NCBI GenBank assembly: GCA_002104895.1
Contig: MCFG01000178.1
Span: 1 to 55,000, forward strand
Length of the DNA stretch: 55,000 nucleotides
Source: Anaeromyces robustus
Taxonomy: Eukaryota > Neocallimastigomycota > Neocallimastigomycetes > Neocallimastigales > Neocallimastigaceae
Direction of reading: 5' to 3'
The position numbers and the translations under genes are program-made. How positions within the stretch are numbered: position 1 is the stretch's first letter; every line of letters begins with the position of its first letter. Below the pieces are notes generated by a model. It saw nothing but the letters and a program-made list of their open reading frames with translations. It was not told the DNA's origin and did no database searches. Below are positions 19,288-32,884 of this stretch, in pieces.

Positions 19288-20268
19288 TAAGTTGACCTTA
19301 TTTTGTGGAATATTCTAAGAAAAATATAATATTTTAACTTTAATTCCAAATGAACATATATATAATCTTGATAATATAATCTATTATTACTGATGATTTT
19401 TGTTTTTATAACAAAAATTATTTACAAATTAATAAAATAAAAATGATTTTTCGTGATAAAATAACAAAACAAGAATATTTCAAATTTTTTACTACTTTTG
19501 TATTTAAAGCTTATTAAAAATAAATAAATAAATAAAAAAAAGTATGATTTCATCTATTTTAAAAATACATATATATTTTTTTTAATATTAAAAAATTTTA
19601 CAAAAATAGTTTATATAATAATATTATATAAATTATAAATATATATATTTATAATAGAAAAAATTATTTATATATAAAAAAAAGAATAGTCATACTTACC
19701 TTAACAATTTACTTATCATAGGATTTTCGGTAATAGACATATATAGAAGAAGAAAAAAAAATAAAAAATAAAATATATATGAATTAATAAAAAAAAAACA
19801 AAACCTGACTCAAATATTTAAGGAATTAATTGTTTTTTTTTTTTTTTATTTCCTTTTTATTTTTAAATTTTTATTTTATTCTGTTTTTATTTTTATTCAA
19901 ATTAATTTATTTAACTTTTAATTTATTTCTTTTTATTTTTTTTTCTTTTTTATTTTTTATTTTTATTTTTTTACTCTAATTATATATTTTATTTTATTTT
20001 ATTTTTATTTTTTTATTTTAATTTCTATATATTATTTTATTTAATTTTATTCAAATTAATTTATTTAACTTTTAATTTATTTTCTAATTATTTAATTATT
20101 ATTTTTCTAATTGTTTATTTTCTTTTATTGAACTTTTAATTTATTTTCTATTTGTTTATTTTCTAATATTTTTTTGTTTATATATATATATATATATACA
20201 TTTTTATATATGTTTTTTTATATATGTTTATTTATTTAAAACAAAATTTTTTGTTTAATAAGGATTGA
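19288..20268. other. AT-rich intergenic DNA downstream of the M13 gene
   Basis: No gene seen. From about 19780 on it is homologous to 25570-26550 (shared CCTGACTCAAAT...TTTAAGGAAT and, next to the gene end, TTAAAACAAAATTTT), so the M13 duplication includes this downstream flank. Much of it is TTTTATTTTA-type simple sequence. Confidence 0.7.
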
Positions 20269-22322
20269 TTACCAAAGAACACATTTCATATCTGGATTCA
20301 TTGGTGATTTTGTTGGACAGTTAAATATTTTAGCGAAACGTTTATTATTACTGACGGATCCATTAACACGAGATTTTCCTGGAGAATGTTCATCTTCATT
20401 GGCATATTCACTAACACCAACTTCACAATAAGAATGAGCAAAAGAGATGTAGAATAATTGATCCATGGTATAATTGGAAAGACCTGTAATTTATTACGTT
20501 CTTTTGCTTTTTCTGGATTATTTTCTATGGATAATTTCCAAGCTTCATATGCTCTATCTAATCCACCATTATCAGCAAGATTTTCATTAAGAGTTCTCTA
20601 ATAATTATACATATTATAAAATAAAATAAAATTAAACATTTCGATTATTATTAATATTATTATTATATTATTTTTTTTAGGTGAAATGATTTTATTTTAA
20701 TTTATACTTTTATATTTGTTTTATTATAAATTATAGTTTTATTATTATTTATTTATTTACCTCTCCATCAACATTATATTTTTCTCCTTCTAATTCAAAT
20801 GAATAGATATTATATCTAAATAAATTGTTAAATACATTTTAATTAGATTATTGTAAAATTTATATTGTATAAAAATATGAAAAAATATTTATATAATTAT
20901 TAAACTTTCAAAAAAAAAATTATTTTAACAATAATTACTGGTCAATGAAACATTGAGAAAATTCATTGAATTCTTCACTATCATTATCTGTCCACTTTAT
21001 AATAATAAATACATTATATTATTTAGTATTAATATAAATTATAAATAAAATTTACTTTTTATTAAATATATTATATAAATATATTAATTGCAATATACTA
21101 ACCCAATTAAATTCTTTTCCTTCAGCATCATAATTTTTACCTCTATCATCAAAAGCATGAGTAATTTCATGTCCTATTGTACTTCCAACATTACCATAAT
21201 TAATATAATCTGGTTGATTTATATCAAAATTTGGTGATTGTAAAACACCAGCTGGGAAACTCATTAAATTATCTAATAGATTATAAAACGCATTTACTTC
21301 CTAAAAATATAAATTAGATATATATAAAAAAATTTTTTATAACATATATATATATATACTAATTAATATCTTTAAAACGTTTTATTTATTTATTTATTTA
21401 TTTACTTATTTAAATAGGTTTAATATAATATTTATAATTATAAAATAAATAAATACTAACATATGCTGGCATAATTTTTTCAATAATATCTTCAGCTTGT
21501 TCTTCAATCTTACGATTTTCATTATATATACTTACGAAAAAATCATGGTAATAAACATTTAATGAACTTAATAATAAAGACATAGGGTCATCATCTTGTA
21601 TTGGTTCTAAAAATTTATATAGATAATAAAGATTTTCAATATTCATAATATAATCAGAATGACCAATGAAATATTTAATATTTAAAACTTTTTTAATAGC
21701 ATATTCTCTTGTTGATTCATCAAGCCATTCTAATTCTTTTATTCTATAAATCATTGCATTTCTAATATTTTCAACCATATTCATTGTTTCAGATTTAATA
21801 TTTTCAGAAAATTTCTTTTCAACATAATATTTACTGAGTGCCAATGGCATTTTATCATTAATAAAATTAAAACATTTAGAATCTTCATCGTTTTCTTTGA
21901 ATATATTAGTATTTTCTTCTTCTTCTATTGCTTTTTTAATTTTTATTTTCATAGAATAATATTCTATAATAAAATATATATAAATAAACAAATTAATAAA
22001 TTAAAATTATAAAATAAGAAGAAATATTCAAATATTTTATATATATATTAATATTTAAGCTATATAAAATTTACCTTCTGGAATTACTTCATCATTATTA
22101 TAAAGAGAATTGACATATTCCTTTCTTAATTGGAGAAGTTCTTTTGAAATTAAATTTCTAAATATATCACCATAATCCTCAACAGAAGTAAAAATAATTT
22201 GATCAATAATAGTCCTAAATTATTGATTAATTTTATTTTTTTTTTTTTTTAAATAAAAAATTATTAGTATTAAATAAATTTAAATATATTTTATATATTA
22301 TGAATTTATATGTTTTAATTTA

Positions 22323-22393
<71 letters not shown>

Positions 22394-22875
22394 CATTCAA
22401 TATAATTTGCAAGATCTTCATTACTGATTTCTTCAATATATTTAAAGAAATATTCTAAATTATTATCCATACTAATAACTGATTCTTCATTAATTGGAAT
22501 TTCAAGACCGTAATGCTTAAATCTTTTTTCAAAATATAATTTCCAATTAATTAAAGGATATTTCTCATTTAAAGTTTTAATATTTATATATTCCTTATCA
22601 TCATAATAATATTCATTATCAGTAGTAATTTCATCTGTTAAATTTTCAGTTTCTTCAATTTCTTCAATTTCTTCATTTTCTTCATTTTCTTCATTTTCTT
22701 CATTTTCTTCTTCATATTCATAATCTGCATATTGTGTAAATTCCGGAGAAATAATTGGTCTTGCGAAATATGTAATATTAGCTCTTCATTAATAAAAATA
22801 TAGTATAATTTGAAGAATATATATATAAATAAAATATTATTATTATTATTATTATTTATTATAATTATAATTATA

Positions 22876-22941
<66 letters not shown>

Positions 22942-24458
22942 ATTATTTTTTATTATAATTATTAATATTTATTACTCTATTATAGATAATTTTAAATGTT
23001 TTTCAACTTTCATAATAGATTCAATCATTTTATCAACTTTATTTTCAATTTCATTTGATCCATAAATTGTTTGTAATACTTTTCTAATATATCTTTTATA
23101 GTTTTCAACTTTTCTTTCTTGATCCTGACGATATTCATTGTATTCATTTTCATTTCTAAATATTCCTCCTAATGTAAGTCCTTTTTTAGAAAATTCATCT
23201 TCAAGAAGTGCATCTCCTAGAATTGTTTCTTCATATCTATGTAAAATTTTTGGAAAATCATATGGAAAATAAGGACTTTCAGTCACATTCATGTCAAAAA
23301 ATATTTCAATAGCATTATTATGAAGTTCTGCAAATAACGTAGTTAATCCATCATGTTGATTTAATGTTTCAGTAATATTAAATTTATTGATGAAATTAAT
23401 TAAAATTTCATCTCCATTATATGTTTTGCTATAAACATCTTTACATATTTTATAAAATTTTTTCATTGTATTAAACAATTTTTCATCATATACTTGTTCT
23501 TTTGGACTTAAATTTTCATTAATCTTGTAATCACTATTTAATATTTCAAGTAAATCAGCCTAATACAAAAATTAATTCAGGTTTATATAATTTAAAATAT
23601 AATTATAATTAGTAATATTAATATTTTAATTAATAATTCATAAATTATATATTTATAAAATATATAATTTAATATATATATTAATATTGATTTTCTTACT
23701 TTGACATTATCGTATATTTGTTCATAAAGTGAATATCCAGTATTTTTTTTATTATTCTATTATAAATAATTAAAAGTTAATTTATAATATATTTATAAAA
23801 TAAGATGAATATAATTTTATTATTTATTTTATATTATTTTATTTTATTTTATTTTATTTTATTTTATTTTATTTTATTTTATTTTATTTTATTTTATTTT
23901 ATTTTATTTTATTTTATTTTATTTTATTTTATTTTATTTTAAGAAAAAAAAAATTATTTATTATTATAAACTTTAAATAATTATTTTACCTCAGCTATCC
24001 AACCACCACAACTAAATTCGTAAAAATCATCACAAGGATTAACAGAGGTATCTAAACTATTTAAAATTCTTTTTGAATTTTTTTCAATACATTCTTTTGT
24101 GGTACACTAAAAAATATTTATTAAATATTTTGAAAAAAAAAATAGTTAATTCTTATTAATATATATATATTTATTATAATATTATAAATAAAAATATATA
24201 ATATATTTTATAAATATTAAAATATATTACTTCATCTGTATCAATAACTGGGACAGATTCAACATCCAAATCAACAATATCAGTCACTTTGGTATCAATA
24301 TCAATGTTATCAACAGGTAAAGTATCGTATACTTCGTCTTCCAAAGTATCAATATCATTGATAACATTTTTTATTTCGTTTTCCTTTAAAGGTACAGAAA
24401 ATACTTTTAAATTTAAGGATAATAAAGAAATAATAATACTAATATTTTTGAATTTCAT
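20269..24458 (-). CDS. Secreted M13 (neprilysin/ECE-type) zinc metallopeptidase, 11 exons, late frame break
   Basis: M13 enzymes cleave peptides on the amino side of hydrophobic residues. The signal peptide is [21 protein letters not shown]. Exons, all with GT-AG borders and consistent phase: 24458-24231, 24106-23990, 23756-23700, 23559-22976, 22783-22394, 22214-22075, 21963-21461, 21300-21103, 20994-20939, 20815-20761, 20597-20269. Exon 2 has the family start ([16 protein letters not shown]). Exon 8 has [15 protein letters not shown] and the zinc site [10 protein letters not shown]. Exon 11 has ENLADNGG with the third zinc ligand, then [12 protein letters not shown] and [13 protein letters not shown]. 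Exon 5 contains an acidic ENEENEE repeat. Near 20486, four bases present in the tandem copy are missing, shifting the frame, so as read the chain ends early and loses the conserved His/Arg block and the C-terminal Cys-x-x-Trp. It is either damaged or an assembly error. Confidence 0.85.
22325..22392. repeat. (AAT)n microsatellite in M13 intron 5
   Basis: A near-perfect AAT run of about 65 bp ending at the exon 5 donor site; it makes up much of the intron. Confidence 0.95.
22838..22945. repeat. (ATT)n microsatellite in M13 intron 4
   Basis: An ATT run with one TATAATTATAATTATAATTA interruption, filling most of the 192-bp intron. Confidence 0.95.
23826..23940. repeat. (ATTTT)n microsatellite in M13 intron 2
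   Basis: More than 20 pentamer units in a row within the intron between exons 2 and 3. Confidence 0.95.
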
Positions 24459-25569
24459 TTTTTGTATATGATAGAAATAAATTTTTTTTTTAAAATATTA
24501 TATTTCAATTTCTTTTTATAGTTTTATTTATTATTTTATTATATTTATATATATTTATTTATATAATTATTATATAGTTTTCACAGAATCCTATATTTAA
24601 ATAATTAATATATTATATTAAACGAATTTTTTATATTTTAGATTTTTTTTTTTTTTTTAAAGATTAAAAATTAAGGTTTTTTTATCTGTATTTATACAGA
24701 AGTAAAAAAAAAAAAAATAAAATATAAAAAAAATTTACCCCTTATGTTTAAGAACAAAATGGAAAATTCTATTATTATTTTTTTTTTTATTTTTTTTTTT
24801 TTTAAATTATTTTTAATTAAAACAAATTAATTAATTTTACTTTTTAATATAAAAAAAATTTTTGTAAATTTTTGTTTTTATAATGAATAAGGTTTAAATT
24901 CAAATAAATTTTTGACAAAAGAAAAAAAAGAAAATACCAAAATTAATTTAGGAAAAAAGAAATAATAAAATAATAATTTATAATTTTTATAATTATAAAA
25001 TTAAATAAAAATAATTCTTTTTTTTTTTTATTTTCTTAAAAAAAAATTAATAATAAATACTTTAATTGAAATTATTAAAATAAAAATTAAAATTATCATT
25101 TACATTATTTAGTTTGTCAACGCAAATTGCTATTTAGAGTTTAATAATAATTTTTTAATTATAAAAATTTTAAATTTATTCACTGTTTTTCAATTTATAT
25201 TTAAAAATAAAATTAAAATATATATAAAAAAAAAATACATATAAACCATAAAAAAATTATTATTATAATTATTTAGTATATTTAAAATTTATATATATAT
25301 TTTATATTTAATGAAATTATTTTATTTTATAATTATATTATTAATATTTTAATATATGTAAACTAATAAATGATTATAATATAATAATCTTTTTAATATA
25401 AAGATGTTGGTTGGAATTTAGTTGATAAAACTTTATAATTATTTCAATAAAATAAATTATTGAATTATTATATTTAATAATTATTATATTTTCATATTTA
25501 ATTTTATTTTATTCTTTAATTGAATATCATTATAAATAGACAAATAAAAAAAATTTCTTTTTTATGAAA
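24459..25569. other. AT-rich region upstream of the M13 gene
   Basis: No gene seen on either strand. It should hold the M13 promoter, but no specific site could be picked out from the A/T runs. Confidence 0.6.
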
Positions 25570-25969
25570 TACATATGAATTAATAAAAAAAAGTATAAAA
25601 CCTGACTCAAATTTTTAAGGAATAAATTGTGTTTCTTTTTTTCTTTTTTTTTTTTTTTAGATATTTATATTTATTTATTTTTTTTAATTGTTTTTATTTA
25701 TTTTTATTTGTTTTTATTTATTTCCATTTTATTTTATTTTTTTTTTAGATATTTATATTTATTTTTTTTTTAATTGTTTTTATTTATTTTTATTTATTTT
25801 TATTTATTTCCATTTTATTTTATTTTTTTTTTAGATATTTATATTTATTTATTTTTTTTAATTGTTTTTATTTATTTTTATTTGTTTTTATTTATTTCCT
25901 TTTTATTTTTTTTTACTTTTAAAATTTTATTTTATTCTGTTTTTATTTTTATTCAAATTAATTTATTTA

Positions 25970-26430
25970 ACTTTTAATTTATTTGTTATTATTTTTTTTC
26001 TTTTTTATTTTTTATTTTTATTTTTTTATTCTAATTTATATATTTTATTTTATTTTATTTTATTTTTATTTTTCTATTCTAAATTATATATTTTATTTTA
26101 TTTTATTTTTATTCAAATTAATATATTTAACTTTTAATTTATTTTCTAATTATCTAATCATTATTTTTCTAATTGTTTATTTTCTTTTATTTAACTTTTA
26201 ATTTATTTGTTATTATTTTTTTTCTTTTTTATTTTTTATTTTTATTTTTTTATTCTAATTTATATATTTTATTTTATTTTATTTTATTTTTATTTTTCTA
26301 TTCTAAATTATATATTTTATTTTATTTTATTTTTATTCAAATTAATATATTTAACTTTTAATTTATTTTCTAATTATCTAATCATTATTTTTCTAATTGT
26401 TTATTTTCTTTTATTTAACTTTTAATTTAT
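25970..26430. repeat. 224-bp tandem duplication of AT-rich flank
   Basis: Two adjacent copies with period 224. Both contain the same T-rich open stretch (25983-26201 and 26207-26425) translating to the same residues, so they look identical. Copy 1 of the larger duplication has only one such block. Confidence 0.9.
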
Positions 26431-26558
26431 TTTCTATTTGTTTATTTTCTAATTTTTTTTGTTTATATATATACATATATATACATTTTTATATATGTTT
26501 TTTTATATATATTTATTTATTTAAAACAAAATTTTGTGTTTAATAAGGTTTGATTTGA

Positions 26559-28550
26559 TTACCAAAGAACACATTTCATATCTGGATTCATTGGTGATTT
26601 TGTTGGACAATTAAATATTTTAGCGAAACGTTTATTATTACTGACGGATCCATTAACACGAGATTTTCCTGGAGAATGTTCATCTTCATTGGCATATTCA
26701 CTAACACCTACTTCACAATTAGAATGAGCAAAAGAGATGTAGAATAATTGATCCATAGTATAATTGGAAAGACCTGGAAGTAATTTATTACGTTCTTTTG
26801 CTTTTTCTGGATTATTTTCTATAGATAATTTCCAAGCTTCATAGGCTCTATCTAATCCACCATTATCAGCAAGATTTTCACCAAGAGTTCTCTTTTAATT
26901 ATATATATTATATTATAAATTAAAATAAAATAAAATTAAATATTTCGATTTTAATTAATATTATTATTATTTTTTTCTATGAGAATGGATTTTATTTCAT
27001 TATTTTTATACTTTTATATTTGTTTTATTATAAATTATAGTTTTTTTATTTATTTATTTATTTATTTATTTACCTCTCCATCAACATTATATTTTTCTCC
27101 TTCTAATTCAAATGAATAGATATTATATCTAAATAAATTGTTAAATACATTTTAATTAGATTATTGTAAAATTTATATTGTATAAAAATATGAAAAAATA
27201 TTTATATAATTATTAAACTTTTAAAAAAAAATTATTTTAACAATATTTACTGGTCAATGAAACATTGAGAAAATTCATTGAATCTTCATTATCATTATCT
27301 GTCCACTTTATAAGAATAAATATAATATATTTAATATATTTATTTAAAGTATTAAAAGTATTAATATAAATAAAAATTTAAAATTGAATTTTTATTAAAT
27401 ATATAAATATATATATATACGCATTAATTTCAATTTTTAAAATATATACTAACCCAATTAGATTGTTTTCCTTCAGCGTCATAATTTTTACCATTATTAT
27501 CAAAAGCATGAGTAAGTTCATGTCCTATTGTACTTCCAGTATTACCATAATTAATATAGTCTGGTTGATTTATATCAAAATTTGGTGATTGTAAAACACC
27601 AGCTGGGAAACTCATTAAATTATCTAATGGACTATAAACTGCATTTACTTCCTAAAAATTTGAATTAGATGTATATAAAAAATTTTTAGAATATATATAT
27701 ATTTCAATTAATATCTTTAAAACGTTATATTTATTTATTTAAATAGATTTAATATAATATTTATGATTATAAAATAAATAAATACTAACATATGCTGGCA
27801 TAATATTTTCAATAATATCCTCAGCTTCTTCTTCAATCTTACGATTTTCATTATATATTCTTACGAAAAAATCATGGTAATAAACATTTAATGAACCTAT
27901 TAATAAAGACATAGGATCATCATATTGTATTTGTTCGAAAAATTTATATATATCATAAAGATTTTCAATATTCATAATATAATCAGAATGTCCAATTAAA
28001 TATTTAATATTTAAAACTTTTTTAATAGCATATTCTCTTGTTGATTCATCAAGCCATTCTAATTCTTTTATTCTATAAATCATTGCATTTCTAATATTTT
28101 CAATCATATTAATTGTTTCAGATTTAATATTTTCAGAAAATTTCTTTTCAACATAATATTTACTGAGTGCCAATGGCATTTTATCATTAATAAAATTAAA
28201 ACATTTAGAATCTTCATCGTTTTCTTTGAATATATTAGTATTTTCTTCTTCTTCTATTGCTTTTTTAATTTTTATTTTCATAGAATGATATTCTATAATA
28301 AAATATATATAAATAAACAAATCAAATTAATAAATTAAAATTATAAAATAAGAAGAAATATTCAAATATTATATATATATATATTAATATTTAAGCTATA
28401 TAATATTTACCTTCTGGAATTACTTCATTATTATTATAAAGAGAATTGACATATTCCTTTCTTAATTGAAGAAGTTCTTTTGAAATTAAATTTCTAAATA
28501 TATCACCATAATTCTCAACAGAAGTATAAATAATTTGATCAATAATTGAC
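26559..28550 (-). pseudogene. 5'-truncated M13 metallopeptidase copy (exons 6-11)
   Basis: Covers the equivalents of exons 6 to 11 of the upstream gene with the same intron positions. It has no signal peptide and none of exons 1-5, so no credible start. It keeps the zinc motif as GHELTHAFDN and, unlike the longer copy, an in-frame last exon (KLLPGLSNYT leading into [12 protein letters not shown] and [13 protein letters not shown], ending CVLW). The short exon equivalent to 20994-20939 lacks one T (near 27283) relative to copy 1, which shifts its frame. Most likely a pseudogene, but it preserves the C-terminal sequence that the other copy has lost. Confidence 0.8.
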
Positions 28551-28784
28551 CTAAATTATTTATGAATTTTATTTTTTTTTTTTTAGAAAATAAAATTATT
28601 AGTATTAAATAAATTTAAATATATTTTATTTATTTTATGTAAATAAATTTTATAATTTATTTACATAAAATCTTATTAATTATAAAATTAATAATAATTG
28701 TTAAATATTGTTATTTAATATCTAGCTATTTATTATTATTTATTTATTTATTTATTATATTCATTTATTTATTCTTTATTGTAT

Positions 28785-28820
<36 letters not shown>

Positions 28821-28854
28821 TTTCTTTCATTCACTTTATTCAACTTTTCTTTTT
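28551..28854. other. End of the duplicated block and TTTA-rich spacer
   Basis: Contains the residual intron 5 homology up to ~28640, then TTTA repeats (about 28735-28820). No gene seen. Confidence 0.7.
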
Positions 28855-29390
28855 ATTATTTTTTAAAATATAAAAAATCACAATAAAAAATATTAAGACA
28901 AATATTAAAATTAATCCGCATATGAAAATAGATTTCGTATAATTAATTTCTTCTTGAACATTTTCGATAATACAGAGTTTATCATCTCTTTAACAAGTTA
29001 AAATATCTCCACATTCTGAGCCTCTTCTTTACATTTTTTTTATAAGCTAATAAACACTTAACTTTTAATTCAGAATTTCTTTTGTTTTTCTACAAATATA
29101 AACAGGATTATCTTTATTTATTAGAAAAACAATTTGAATCTGAATTACATATTTCTGTTTCACACAAATTTTTTTTTAAGTCTCTTTTCACTACAAGATA
29201 ATAATATTTTTTCCTCACTAACATCATTTATATTAAATAAATATTCACAAAAATTACTCTTTCTATTAGATGAGATGTACTATAACTGCCTATATTTTGA
29301 GGCTTAAAACTTTTATACAAGTTGAATTTTTATGACAAAAATATTGATATTCACATGCTTTAAATTTATCTCCATCTATTTTCTTTTTGT
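28855..29390 (-). pseudogene. Decayed cysteine-rich membrane-protein gene
   Basis: No long frame, but short translated pieces on the - strand follow the order of the intact relatives at 30264-30906 and 53845-54507: KACEYQYFCHKNSTCIKV (compare FYCHNNECIEE), then ILLSCSEKR (compare LESCPEKAR), then CNSDSNCFSNK (compare CSKDNDCYSNK), and finally a hydrophobic stretch near 28900. Stops and shifts lie between them. It is read as a dead member of the same family, next door to a live one. Confidence 0.55.
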
Positions 29391-29721
29391 GTAACCAATA
29401 AAAATATTTTTTTTTTTTTTCCAAAACCAATAAAATATTTATTTTTTATTCAACAATTAAAACCATTTATAAAAAAAAAAAAAATTTTTTTTTTTCCAAA
29501 ATTAATTAATTAATTTTATTCTTTTTTATTTATTAAATTTATTTTTTTTTGTTTTGTAACTTTATTCTATAATAATTTTTCTCTTTTTTTATTTAAGTTC
29601 CACAATAAAATAATAATTAATAAGTTACTAAAACATATTTAATTAAAAATTTAGAAAATCAATAATTTTGAAAAACAATAATTTATATTAATTAATATAA
29701 AATATATTATTTATTTAATTT

Positions 29722-29764
<43 letters not shown>

Positions 29765-30263
29765 TTTTTTATTTATTTATTTATTATTTATTTATTTATT
29801 TATTTATTTATTATTTATTTATTTATTTAATTTATATATATATATAAATTGAAAATTTTTACAATTTAAAAAAAAAAAAACAAAATATATTTTCTTTTTT
29901 TTTTTTTCTTTATAAAAATTTTATTTATTTATTTATTTATAATATATTATATAATATTTATTATATTCATAAATATATATAATATTTATATATATTTTAA
30001 CAAATTCTTTTATTTGATATAATAAAAAATTATTTTTGTTTTTTTAATATTTTTCCTTCATTTTAATTCAACTAATTTAATTATATATTTCTACAAAAAA
30101 ATATATAATTAATATATCAATGAATATATGTCAGTATATAAATGCATTTTTATATACTGACATATTCATTAATATGTTATTACTATTATTATAATGATAG
30201 ATAGTTATTATTTTTATGTAATATACACAATTATTATTTTTTTACTCAATACTTAAAGTATTT
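29391..30263. other. AT-rich spacer with TTTA repeats
   Basis: TTTA tracts at about 29715-29835 and homopolymer A and T runs. A short inverted pair (CAATGAATATATGTCAGTAT near 30118 and ATACTGACATATTCATT near 30153) could form a hairpin ~180 bases downstream of the next gene's stop codon. No gene seen. Confidence 0.6.
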
Positions 30264-30906
30264 TTATTTTTGATATTTTTTTTCTTCTTTTTGTTTTGTA
30301 TGCTTATTACCTAAATAACAACATGCTACTATACTTAATATAATTAATACTAATATTGAAATACCAATTGTTGTTTCTTTTGTTGATAATTTGAACTGAG
30401 TTAAACCACAATGTCCTTTAACACAATCACCATATAAGCATTTATATTGATCATCACTACTACATTCCTCACCATTACCTAAACCACATTCAGAATTATC
30501 TTTAGACGTAATACATTCAATTATGCCTACTTTATTTATATCATCATTTGGAATGTTTTTAATTGAATAATAACATAGAGATGTATCATTTTTCAAGCAA
30601 TTATAATGGAAGGCGCAATTATGTAAATCATTACATACAGTACCTTCTGGACAATCTTCATTACTTTTACATACTACATCGACTCTATATATTATTATGT
30701 TTTATTATAATATTTACATTTGAAAAAAAAAAAAAAAATTAATTGAGTTTTATATATATATAAATAGATATAGCATAAAGAATTATTATTTAATAGAAAT
30801 GAATATTTTATTTTATAAGTGTATTAAATTTTTACGATTTAAATTTATTTTCAGCTTCTTTATATGTAAAAACATCAGTAAGAAAATCAGTGTTGTTGAA
30901 ACTCAT
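30264..30906 (-). CDS. Cysteine-rich single-pass membrane protein, two exons
   Basis: Exon 1 is 30906-30836 (MSFNNTDFLTD...), exon 2 is 30684-30264; the 151-bp intron has GT-AG ends and the joined frame is open (163 residues). The ectodomain has paired Cys motifs (VCKSNEDCPEGTVC, ECGLGNGEECSS, CLYGDCVKGHC) like small EB/EGF-type disulfide modules. A transmembrane helix follows at about 125-147 (ISILVLIILSIVACCYL), then a Lys-rich cytoplasmic tail. No signal peptide is visible: an in-frame stop lies right before the first Met and TTTA repeats abut it, so a further 5' exon beyond the repeat is possible. Function unknown. It belongs with 53845-54507 and the pseudogene at 28855-29390. Confidence 0.6.
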
Positions 30907-31005
<99 letters not shown>

Positions 31006-31145
31006 TTTTTTTATTTATTTATTTATTTATTTATTTACTTATTATTTTTTTTATTTTTTTATTCTTTTATTTTTTTATTTACTTATTTATTTATTAATAT
31101 ATTTATTTATTATTTTTTTATTTACTTATTTATGTTTTTTTATTT
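30904..31145. repeat. (TTTA)n tract with degenerate flank
   Basis: Uninterrupted TTTA units from 30904 to about 31008, then an imperfect T-rich continuation. It touches the first codon of the gene at 30264-30906. Confidence 0.95.
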
Positions 31146-32389
31146 ATCATTTTTTTTATAAACTCAATACTTTATTACTGTATTTATAGTTTTTTAAAAT
31201 TTTGGGCAAGAAATAAAAAATATTATATTATATATTATATTAATAAATTATTAAGTAATTACAATTTAATTATTTATATAAACTATTTGTTTTATTTGCA
31301 TTATTTATACACATACACATATAAAATATATATACTTGTATATATATTATATAATTAATATTTAAATTTTTTATACATTGTATTATAAATATATATTAGG
31401 AAGTCAAGACTTCCTTATACATTTTTGATTATATTTTTTAAGAAGATATTTAATAATTATTATGTAAAATCAGTATATATATTCATATGATGAAACTCTA
31501 TGAAATATTGGATTTAAATAAATAATTTGACTTTCTTTTCATTATATTCTTTATATATTATATAAGATTACTAAAGTTTTTCTTTGAACTAAATATTAAA
31601 ATTTATTTATTATATATTGTTTCAAAACACAAATATGCATAACCAAATTACATCTTTTAAATAAATATGTATAAATGAATGAAGATATATTATAATGAAA
31701 AAAGAAAATAGTTTTTAAGTATTGCATTCTTGCTTTAAATATAATTACTGTATAAATATTACATAAATAAAATATACATAAATAAATTACATCTGTTAAC
31801 AAACATAGATAAATTACATTTATTAAATAAACATAAATAAATAACATCTATGAAATAAACTATATCTTTTAAATATAAATAAATTACATTTATAAAATAA
31901 TTAAATAAATATGAATAAATGAATAAAATAGTGTATGAAAAATATAAAATAATTTTTTAAGTATTGTCTTATGTATATTTTATTATATAATATTTATACA
32001 GTGAATAATATTTAAACAAGAAGGCAATACCTAAAAAAGTATTAATTATATTAAAATTATATAATAAAAATATAATAAAATATATATAAATAAATTACAT
32101 CTTTAAATAAACCATGTATAAACGAATGAAACAAAAAGTAATATTTATATTGTTAATAAATTAAACATATTTTTTAATTAATATATTAGAAAAAAGTATT
32201 AATAGTTTTTTTTATTATAAATATAATAAGTTATAATTCTAAATGAAGATATTTTCAAAGACGGATTAATAAATTTTAATGAAATAGAAAATTAATAATT
32301 TAGAAAATCAATAACTTATATTAATTAATATAAATTATTAATTATTATAATATTTATTTATTTATTTATTTATTTATTTATTTTTTAAT

Positions 32390-32432
<43 letters not shown>

Positions 32433-32728
32433 TTATTTTACATTATTTAATATTAATATTTTATTTTAAATTTTTTCAAACTGTAATTTTTTTTTCTATT
32501 TTTTCTCTTAATTTCATTTTTTCTTTTTATTATTTTTTTATTTCATTTTTTTTTATTTTAATTTTTTTTATTATTTTTTTTATTTTAATTTTAATTAGTT
32601 TTATTTTGTACTTATTCTATTTTTACTATTTTTTTATTCTTTTTTTTTTTAGAATTATATTTCGTTATCAGTATTTATATATATATAAAAATTGAAAATT
32701 TTTACAATTTAAAAAAAATAATAGATTT

Positions 32729-32765
<37 letters not shown>

Positions 32766-32884
32766 AAAATTTTATTTATTTAGTTATTATATATTATATA
32801 ATATTTATTATATTCATAAATATATAAAATATAATATTTACATATATTATATATATATATTTATGAATTTTATAAATAATATAT
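31146..32884. other. AT-rich intergenic DNA with a degenerate minisatellite
   Basis: Between about 31620 and 32130 a loose repeat built on AATAAACATAAATAAATTAC and ATCT recurs several times, which explains the weak open frame at 31596-31847. TTTA tracts lie at about 32345-32430 and a T run near 32730-32760. No gene seen. Confidence 0.6.

Larger units (their letters stand above)
25570..28640 (-). repeat. Tandem segmental duplication of the 3' half of the M13 gene and its downstream flank
   Basis: Homologous to about 19780-22300, in the same orientation, including exons, introns and the 3' flank. Homology runs from a CCTGACTCAAAT block (near 25602; 19805 in copy 1) to intron 5 sequence shared at ~22250-22300 and ~28590-28640. 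Most length difference comes from simple-sequence growth in the flank. Confidence 0.9.

Noticed and set aside
25774-26425. Several Phe/Tyr/Leu-rich frames of 60-90 residues
   Set aside because: Products of TTTAT-type simple repeats; no start context, and identical frames arise from the 224-bp duplication.
30799-31189. Frames of 99-120 residues across the TTTA tract
   Set aside because: Translated microsatellite (LFIY repeats); same for 42327-42572 and 12076-12267.
31596-31847. 83-residue - strand frame
   Set aside because: Lies in a degenerate AT-rich minisatellite; its YLC/VIYLC pattern follows the DNA repeat.
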